This document shows positions 58,166 to 64,000 of a stretch of 64,000 nucleotides of DNA, one piece after another (the first letter of the stretch is position 1; every line of letters begins with the position of its first letter). The position numbers and the translations under genes are program-made. A model generated the notes under the pieces. It was not told the DNA's origin, did not search any database, and saw nothing but the letters and a program-made list of their open reading frames with translations. Origin of the DNA: JAUIAI01 sp041396685 (lineage in GTDB: Bacteria > Pseudomonadota > Gammaproteobacteria > Burkholderiales > Burkholderiaceae_E); NCBI GenBank assembly GCA_041396685.1, contig JAWKYD010000023.1, positions 1 to 64,000 of the forward strand, in the 5' to 3' direction.

Positions 58166-60970
58166 CTATCGCCCCCGCCCTCGATCAAGATCCCGATCCC
58201 TATTCCGGTCCACCTCTCGCGACCGATCCCGCTCGCGCCGCCTGACCTTCTGAACCTCCGGATCTCGCATCGCCAACCGCTCCTGATTCACCAACTCCCG
58301 AACCGCCGCCCACTGCGACGGCCCCGCCGGACCGTTCAACACCTTCGCCACCTCGTCCCGCCGATGCTCGAAGACCGAATCCAGCACCGGTTCGCCATCG
58401 GCCATCACCCGCTTCAGATCCGCGCTCGCGGTCGCCAACGCCGTCCGATGGCTGGCCAACTCGGGCAATCGCCGCTGTTTCAGATCCTCTATCTGGGTGA
58501 TCGCCCGCAGGTATCCGACCATCACCACCTCGCGCCGCTGACCAATCGATCGACCGGCATCAAGCGATCCCGCGTCGCGCCCAGCCTGCGCTTCCCGCTG
58601 CTCGATCGACAGCGGCGGCTTCTTCCGTAACCCCGCAAACATCCCCTTCGCCTTCTCCCGAAGCCGAGCCAACAACTGCCCCGCCACCTCGATCCCGCGC
58701 CGCGTCCCGAACTTCTCCAACCCCACCGACCAATAGTCCAGCGTCGTTTCTTTCGCCCCGCCCCGCGATAACCGCCGCACCATCGCCGCCTCGTCGGCGA
58801 ACGTGCCCCGCTCCCCGACCAACATCACCGACTCCCGATGCCGCGTCATCGCCACATAGGTCAGATGCCGATCCATCGTCGCCGAGCCCAGCACGAAACT
58901 CCGGTCCACCGTCACCCCCTGGCTCTTGTGGATCGTCATCGCATAGCCATGCGTGTATTGGCTTTCCGAATCCGGCACGAGCCGCACCGCCCGATCCATG
59001 TCCGGTAAGCCGTCCGCCCCATCGAGCGCCACCACCAGCCCGACCGACCCGGGATAGAGCACCGTGCCCAGCGTCCCGTTCTTCACCCCCAGGTCCGCAT
59101 CATTGGCCAGGAACAGCAACCGATCCCCAGCCGCAAACGCCTTCTCGCCCTCGGCACTCGGATAGATCCGCTCCGACTTCAGCGCGCCACGGGCTTTCAG
59201 CTTCGCGCGGATCTGCGCGTTCAACTCGGCTACATCGGCCCGCCGATGCGCGAGCACCAGGCGACTCCCATCGGGCCGCGCTTCCATGTCATTCACCGCG
59301 CCCGTGACGAGCGCCCCCATCGCCCCGACTTCGTCATCCTCGAGCCGCACCCTCCCCCGGTCGATATATGCCTTCAGGCCAGCCGCGGTGTCGTTCTTCC
59401 CAAAGGCCACCGACGCCTCACGCTGCCAGGCTTCACGCTGACGCCGAACCTCTTCGAGCGAGGCATACCCAATCCGCTCCGAAATGGCCCGGAATGCCGC
59501 CCCGGCCTGGATCGGCTGCAACTGCTCCGGATCACCCACCAGCACGAGCTTCGCCCCAGCTTCCTTGGCGGTGTCCACGAACCGCGCGAGCTGCCTGGAC
59601 GCCACCATCCCGGCCTCGTCAATGACGAGCACGTCCTTCGGACCCAGGGGGTCTTGTTCCCGATCCCATCGATAGATCCAGGACGCCAGCGTCCGACTCG
59701 GCATGCCGCTCGCGTCCTGCAGCCCCTGAGCGGCCTTGCCCGACAAGGCCGCCCCTTGCACCCGATATCCGGCCGCCTCCCACGCCTGGCGCGCCGCATC
59801 GAGCATCGTGCTCTTGCCCGCCCCCGCAAAGCCCACCACGGCCGCGATCTGCTCGTCCCCGAGCACATGATCGACCGCCTGTTGCTGCTGCTCGCTCAGG
59901 GTGATACCGGAACCCGACCCGACCGAGGCCACCCCAAACCCGCCCCGCTCTTTCATGAGCTGGGCGGTCTCGGCCATGCCGGTTTCGACTTCCAGCATCT
60001 CGCGCGTCGTGAACCGCGCCGGCACCACTTCCTGCCGATCCCGGGTCTTGGCCGGCACGAGCTCGACCAGATCCCGGGACGCCATCACCTTGAGCATCAC
60101 CGACTCGAACGCCGCCGGATCGCTCACGAACCGGTGCAGGGTGCGGGCGATATCGCGCCGATCGAAGACGCTCTTCTGATCCGTCACGACCGAGAGCAAC
60201 TCGCCCGGCGAGCGCTCGAACAGTTCCGCGTTCACCTGCGCTTCCTCGATCGGCAACGCGGTCCGGTTCACATCCAACCCGCGCCGCTGCATCTGCGTCG
60301 CATGCACCCCGACATGCACGGTCGGGGCGATCTCCAGGCCGCGATCAGCGTAGGACCGGTGATCGATCCGGGCTTCGATTTCGGCGCGAGCGAGTGCCCG
60401 GTTCGCGAGTTCCGCCCACTGCTCGCGGATCGCCGTGATCTGCTCTTGCGTGACCGGCAATCCGTTCGATCTGAGCCACTTGTTCTCGCGCTCCAGATCG
60501 GACTTCTCGCCTAAGCCGCCCTGCCCCACCTGGCGCGTGGTCATCAACAGGTGCGCATGGTGATTGCGATCGTCGCCTTCGCGATGCGGGGCGTGGATCG
60601 CGACATCGACCGCCACGCCATAGCGATCGGCCAATTGCTGGCCGATCGAACGCACGAGCGCCGCGCGATCCTCGGCGTTCAGTTCATGCGGAATCGCGAC
60701 GATGATTTCCCGGGCGACGCGCGCATCTTTGCGCTTCTCACTTTGCTCGGCCGCGTTCCAAAGTGCGGAGCGATCTTTGGCCCAATCGGCATTCGCGTTC
60801 GAGGGAACGAGAATCTCCGAATCCTCAACGCCACCTCGCCCACGGTAATCGTGGGTGAGCCCGTCGCGATCGTTCGTCAGGCGCTCGGCCGATCGGTAGG
60901 CGGCAGACGCGACCGCGCTTCGCCCGGAAGCGCGACGGACAGTGCTCGTGCTCAGATGAAAAATCGCGAT
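58166..60970 (-). CDS. traA: Ti-type conjugative relaxase/helicase TraA
   Basis: About 934 residues. The N-terminal MobQ/MobA relaxase has the usual opening AIFHLS, with Tyr25 in ASAAYRS as candidate nicking residue, and the three-histidine cluster HAPHREGDDRNHHAHLL. The RecD/TraI-like helicase follows, with Walker A GFAGAGKST, VIDEAGMV and GDPEQLQPI, and later TIHKSQGVTVD. An Arg/Asp-rich tail ends it (RDRSREVDRNRDRDLDRGRGR). At the point where homologues begin with methionine the codon is ATC (60968-60970). The nearest in-frame TTG is about 30 codons upstream; an ATG at 61192 opens the frame but with unrelated sequence. The start is therefore uncertain. TraA nicks oriT and unwinds the DNA for mobilisation. 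No type IV secretion genes are seen here. Confidence 0.9.
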   Translation of the reverse strand: MAIFHLSTSTVRRASGRSAVASAAYRSAERLTNDRDGLTHDYRGRGGVEDSEILVPSNANADWAKDRSALWNAAEQSEKRKDARVAREIIVAIPHELNAEDRAALVRSIGQQLADRYGVAVDVAIHAPHREGDDRNHHAHLLMTTRQVGQGGLGEKSDLERENKWLRSNGLPVTQEQITAIREQWAELANRALARAEIEARIDHRSYADRGLEIAPTVHVGVHATQMQRRGLDVNRTALPIEEAQVNAELFERSPGELLSVVTDQKSVFDRRDIARTLHRFVSDPAAFESVMLKVMASRDLVELVPAKTRDRQEVVPARFTTREMLEVETGMAETAQLMKERGGFGVASVGSGSGITLSEQQQQAVDHVLGDEQIAAVVGFAGAGKSTMLDAARQAWEAAGYRVQGAALSGKAAQGLQDASGMPSRTLASWIYRWDREQDPLGPKDVLVIDEAGMVASRQLARFVDTAKEAGAKLVLVGDPEQLQPIQAGAAFRAISERIGYASLEEVRRQREAWQREASVAFGKNDTAAGLKAYIDRGRVRLEDDEVGAMGALVTGAVNDMEARPDGSRLVLAHRRADVAELNAQIRAKLKARGALKSERIYPSAEGEKAFAAGDRLLFLANDADLGVKNGTLGTVLYPGSVGLVVALDGADGLPDMDRAVRLVPDSESQYTHGYAMTIHKSQGVTVDRSFVLGSATMDRHLTYVAMTRHRESVMLVGERGTFADEAAMVRRLSRGGAKETTLDYWSVGLEKFGTRRGIEVAGQLLARLREKAKGMFAGLRKKPPLSIEQREAQAGRDAGSLDAGRSIGQRREVVMVGYLRAITQIEDLKQRRLPELASHRTALATASADLKRVMADGEPVLDSVFEHRRDEVAKVLNGPAGPSQWAAVRELVNQERLAMRDPEVQKVRRRERDRSREVDRNRDRDLDRGRGR

Positions 60971-61311
60971 CGCGCCCCGGGGGTGTTCGCTTTCGCGTTT
61001 AGAGTTACAAGAAACCCAAACGCCGGATTTGTCAACGACCCGGCACGATTTCAACGGAAGTCCAATGCCGGCGGAATCCCGGAGTGGCTCATTGGACGAA
61101 TGAAGGCAGACGGGCTGCGCGCGAGATACTAACCCTAAGGTGCGAGTGGCGATGCGTGATTCGTGGCGGTACTGGGCCCAGCTTACAACCAATCTGGACC
61201 CGTCTCGGGATTCGCTCCTGAATGAGTTCCATAAGCTAGTCGCGGTACCCTCGACGGCAACCTAGAACACCTTTTCAAACACTTCGCCTTAACACCCCGG
61301 CAAGATCACTC
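60971..61311. other. Divergent intergenic region; possible oriT
   Basis: About 340 bases between traA and the divergent gene at 61312. In Ti-type systems oriT is near traA. The segment CCTAAGGTGCGAG (61134-61146) has a weak likeness to MobQ nic sites (YAAGTGCGCCCT). No other gene or repeat is seen. The right end carries the promoter of the 61312 operon. Confidence 0.3.
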
Positions 61312-62607
61312 ATGACACTGATCGACCAGTTCCCCAGGCTCTCCGCCTATGACCCTGGTGCAGTGGGCGAAGGGGGCTTGGATCCCCTGGGTCTCGGCGC
61401 CATTGCAGACAGAATCGCAGAGGTGCTGGCGCCAGGGCTCAGAGCCCGAATGAGCCTGCCTCATCTGGTGACGGTGACGGCCGTCGGCGCCATGGCCTAC
61501 CAGTCGCTGCATGACTTGAGAACCGAAGATGGAAAGACCACGATTGATATCGCATTCGAATGGCTCGTCGTCGAAGCGGTCGTGCGCCATGCGCATAGGG
61601 ACAGCTGGGCTGGTTTACCCGGTATCCAGAAAGCTGCCCGCGCAAAGGCGTCGAACGAGCGGCTGAGCAGCAGAACGTATCTCAATGGACCGAGGGTCTT
61701 CGGATTCACGGGCGTGTACCGACCGTTCTCTCGCGATGCCGGCGTTCTCACTCTGGATGACCTTCCAGCGGAGAACGCCGCACTCTTGGTGCGTGCCTGG
61801 GAGAAGGACTCCGACCTCCGCGGATTCTCCGACGGGATTCCGAGCACGCGGGGTGGTCAACTTCGAAAGAACATTGCGGATGCATGCAAGCGGTCGCTTG
61901 AGAAGGCCGAGTGCGCAGCACGCGAAGGCGGCAACTTTCTGGAGACTCTCGCTGCCAAGCTCTGGCCTGCCACCGGTCAGAAGAACGAGAAGCGCGTACT
62001 GCGAGGACTGATCGATTCCAGCCAACATGACATTCGGAATGATCTGGCCAAGTGCCTCCTTAAAGACATGCCACACATCGATGCTTCGCAGCGGATGTTG
62101 GCGAAGCGTTTGGAGCAGAGCGCTAGTCGCCCAACCCAAATCGCCCTACAGGCTGCCTTCGACTATGAGGAGGCTGCTACCGTCCTCGACAATGCGTTCC
62201 GGCGCTTTCTCGCTTATACGACGCAACAACACGGATCAGTCATCAGCCGAACCGAGTCGCTCAAGACTCCGTATCTCGAAGAATCAGCGCGAAAAATCAG
62301 CGGGCTGGTGAGCCGGGCCATCGACTCCGTTGATGGGCTTGCCGACGAGCGCTTGAGCCGTGACACCGCTCAAGCGCTCGAGCTCTTCAAGTCTCCTCAG
62401 AAGACAGCGGATTTTCTGGACTCGCTCATTTCTCGCCACGAGGAAGTTCAACAAAACAAGAAGAAGCTCCCCTGGATTGAAAAGATTGGAGGAGATTGGA
62501 CCGTCCGCACGCCTTACCGGGATCAGAGCGGCGACTTGGACGATGAGGTATGGGTGCATCCGATGCGGATCACGACGCTCGCGAACTTCCTGAGGCGAAC
62601 AGCATGA
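61312..62607 (+). CDS. Protein of unknown function, first gene of PLD operon
   Basis: 431 residues. There is no signal peptide. Residues ~45-150 have mixed hydrophobic helices (LPHLVTVTAVGAMAYQSL, IAFEWLVVEAVVRHAH) and YLNGPRVFGFTGVYRPFSRD. The rest is helical with a tryptophan-containing C-terminus (WTVRTPYRDQSGDLDDEVWVHPM). I do not recognise the family. The stop overlaps the start of the PLD-fold gene by four bases, so the two proteins probably work together. Genes with this arrangement at the edges of mobile elements often belong to defence loci, but this is inference. Confidence 0.65.
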   Translation: MTLIDQFPRLSAYDPGAVGEGGLDPLGLGAIADRIAEVLAPGLRARMSLPHLVTVTAVGAMAYQSLHDLRTEDGKTTIDIAFEWLVVEAVVRHAHRDSWAGLPGIQKAARAKASNERLSSRTYLNGPRVFGFTGVYRPFSRDAGVLTLDDLPAENAALLVRAWEKDSDLRGFSDGIPSTRGGQLRKNIADACKRSLEKAECAAREGGNFLETLAAKLWPATGQKNEKRVLRGLIDSSQHDIRNDLAKCLLKDMPHIDASQRMLAKRLEQSASRPTQIALQAAFDYEEAATVLDNAFRRFLAYTTQQHGSVISRTESLKTPYLEESARKISGLVSRAIDSVDGLADERLSRDTAQALELFKSPQKTADFLDSLISRHEEVQQNKKKLPWIEKIGGDWTVRTPYRDQSGDLDDEVWVHPMRITTLANFLRRTA

Positions 62608-64000
62608 AGCCAAGCCCAATGCTGGACTTCTGGCAAAAGCCAGCCAACGCCGGTCGTCCCGTGGCGCTGCTGGCGACTACGTTCGCGCTCGAACCCGACT
62701 TCTTTGAACAGAATTGCCTGGCGCGCTTTCTCGAAGTTTCCAGCGTCAACGAGGACACTGGGGCGGTCGTTGATGTCGTGGCCAGCATCGAACTCCACGA
62801 ACTGATGCAGGACACCATCGTAACCGTCCTCGCGGATCGTAGTGCCCCGGTCGAGCGCACGTCGCTCCTGTGGGACCTGCTTGGCTGTTCGGTGCCGACA
62901 GGACTGCTGCATGCGAAAGTCGCGGTACTCATCTGGGAAAACGCCACGCGTGTACTTCTGGGATCGGCGAACCTGACCGCAGCAGGCTACCGGCGGCAAA
63001 TTGAACTTGGGCTCGCGGCAGATCTCGGGCCTGACTGTCTCCTGCCCGCCCAGGTGCTCGGCGAGATGGCAGACGAATTATCGTCGTACCTGGAACACGT
63101 GCCCGGATACGATGCGCGAGTCGCCGTGTTTGGCCGCGCAGCAGATACGCTCGCGCTATTCCGTGAGCGGATAGAGAGTCAGCCCAAGACCTCGAGGCGA
63201 GGATCGGTTCGGGTCGCGTTCGCGCCGACGAATGAGAAGGTCTTTCCATTGGAGAAACTGACCGATGTCTGGAAAGGAGCCGCTCCGCTGCAAGCAATGC
63301 ACTTGTCGCCATTCTGGGATTCCAACGATGCGACGGCCTTGCAGCGGGTCAAACACCTCCTCACGGGGCGACCAGCTTCGGAACGAATCCACGAGGTCGC
63401 GCTCGTTCCGGGACCGCGCGGACAGACAGGCTTTTCGAACCATTTGGCCAAGGAAGTGACGGGGGTTCGGCTGCTGCGTCGTGAGGATCATGAAATCCGC
63501 ACGCTTCACGCGAAGTGTCTGATTGTGCAGAGCAGTGAATGGGTGGCCGCGCTGGTAGGGAGCTCGAACCACACGAAGGCCGGCCTTGGCCTGAAGGAGG
63601 GCGGTAGGCGTCATCGCGAAATGAACCTCTGGCTCGGTGCGCCACGCGATAGCAGAGAGGGTAAAGCCTTGCGCGCCCTCGTGCGAACAGGAAAAGACGC
63701 TTGGGTTGATGCCGAGGACGTGGGGCCGACTGACGAAGACGAGGCGCAGTTGCCCTCGCTTCCAGACTGCTTCGGACTCTGCCGACTCGTTCAAGAGTCG
63801 ACGGAGTTTGTTCGCACGCTGGTACTGGGGGTGACGATGAACGGTCGCATGCCCGCGGCTTGGGAAATCGATATCGCGGGATCGACCTTGCCTTCCCCAA
63901 CACGACGGAGCTGGGAGGATTCGGGCTCGCCCGAAACGATCGCGATTCCGCTTCAGCCTGGGGCCTTACCGATGTTCGTGCGCGTCAGGTGGGATGGGTC
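62604..64000 (+). CDS. Phospholipase D-fold protein with two HKD motifs (partial)
   Basis: At least 465 residues; the frame is open at the right window edge. Both catalytic motifs are visible: His103-x-Lys105 with GSANLTAAG (~120-128), and His302-x-Lys304 with GSSNHTKAG (~319-327). The two-HKD architecture matches the PLD superfamily, members of which are nucleases or phospholipases. There is no signal peptide, so a cytoplasmic nuclease is more likely. PLD-fold proteins of this sort accompany helicases in several anti-phage systems (for example DrmC of DISARM, DpdK of Dpd). A partner may lie beyond the window. It is coupled to the preceding gene by an ATGA overlap. Confidence 0.85.
   Translation, partial: MKPSPMLDFWQKPANAGRPVALLATTFALEPDFFEQNCLARFLEVSSVNEDTGAVVDVVASIELHELMQDTIVTVLADRSAPVERTSLLWDLLGCSVPTGLLHAKVAVLIWENATRVLLGSANLTAAGYRRQIELGLAADLGPDCLLPAQVLGEMADELSSYLEHVPGYDARVAVFGRAADTLALFRERIESQPKTSRRGSVRVAFAPTNEKVFPLEKLTDVWKGAAPLQAMHLSPFWDSNDATALQRVKHLLTGRPASERIHEVALVPGPRGQTGFSNHLAKEVTGVRLLRREDHEIRTLHAKCLIVQSSEWVAALVGSSNHTKAGLGLKEGGRRHREMNLWLGAPRDSREGKALRALVRTGKDAWVDAEDVGPTDEDEAQLPSLPDCFGLCRLVQESTEFVRTLVLGVTMNGRMPAAWEIDIAGSTLPSPTRRSWEDSGSPETIAIPLQPGALPMFVRVRWDG

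Noticed and set aside
59246..60514. 422-codon plus-strand open frame opposite traA
   Set aside because: His/Pro/Arg-rich antisense product, no domain, fully within the relaxase gene.

Overview
The window is about 64 kb of GC-rich DNA. Gene density, frequent 4-bp ATGA overlaps, an intact tripartite tricarboxylate (Tct/Bug) transporter set, acyl-CoA catabolic operons and an H-NS-like fragment all suggest a betaproteobacterium of the order Burkholderiales, possibly Alcaligenaceae-like. That placement is inference; there is no rRNA and I recognised no tRNA gene in the window.

Region 1 (1-14.5 kb) is mixed housekeeping and regulation. It holds the end of a tartrate dehydratase/fumarase beta subunit, a large PAS-rich hybrid histidine kinase with a FixL-type haem-PAS signature, a metallo-beta-lactamase-fold hydrolase, a small secreted protein, an AraC-type regulator, a MATE exporter behind an internally deleted Old Yellow Enzyme gene, a TetR regulator with a duplicated operator, 4-hydroxyphenylpyruvate dioxygenase and a lipoprotein. 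Several gene relics lie between them.

Region 2 (14.5-29.6 kb) is acyl-CoA metabolism. One minus-strand operon carries an acyl-CoA dehydrogenase, a thiolase, a FadB-like bifunctional enzyme and a CoA hydrolase/transferase. A second minus-strand operon carries enoyl-CoA hydratase, a pair of acyl-CoA dehydrogenases, an SDR, TctB and TctA. It diverges from a TctC-type binding protein across a promoter with two palindromic operators. This looks like a dedicated uptake and degradation unit for an unidentified carboxylic acid.

Region 3 (29.7-38.3 kb) is the highlight: a ten-gene, tightly overlapping operon of dialkylresorcinol (DAR) type. It encodes DarA-like and DarB-like enzymes, a small HTH protein, a BtrH-domain acyltransferase-like protein, an ABC-2 exporter, an acyl carrier protein, a ketosynthase with an altered active site, a ketosynthase-like partner and an O-methyltransferase. 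It probably makes and exports an alkylated, possibly O-methylated resorcinol or cyclohexanedione. A second ABC-2 exporter (38.7-40.9 kb) follows. Between them is a decayed copy of the HTH of the LuxR-type regulator found at 48.6-49.8 kb.

Region 4 (41-50 kb) holds relics, a DUF4019 protein, a cupredoxin/FTR1 iron-uptake pair with a putative Fur box, LysR, a Tat-exported Acg-like nitroreductase, pirin, a glycerophosphodiesterase-like secreted enzyme and a LuxR-type regulator fused to a catalytically dead alpha/beta-hydrolase.

Region 5 (50-64 kb) begins with a hybrid kinase split by one in-frame TAA codon. A mobile element follows: ParD-like relic, 28-bp palindrome, tyrosine recombinase, an AT-rich unknown cargo gene, a DUF6118-like protein and a Ti-type TraA relaxase/helicase. 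At the right edge is a two-gene operon of an unknown protein and a double-HKD phospholipase-D-fold protein that runs off the window. It may be part of a defence system.
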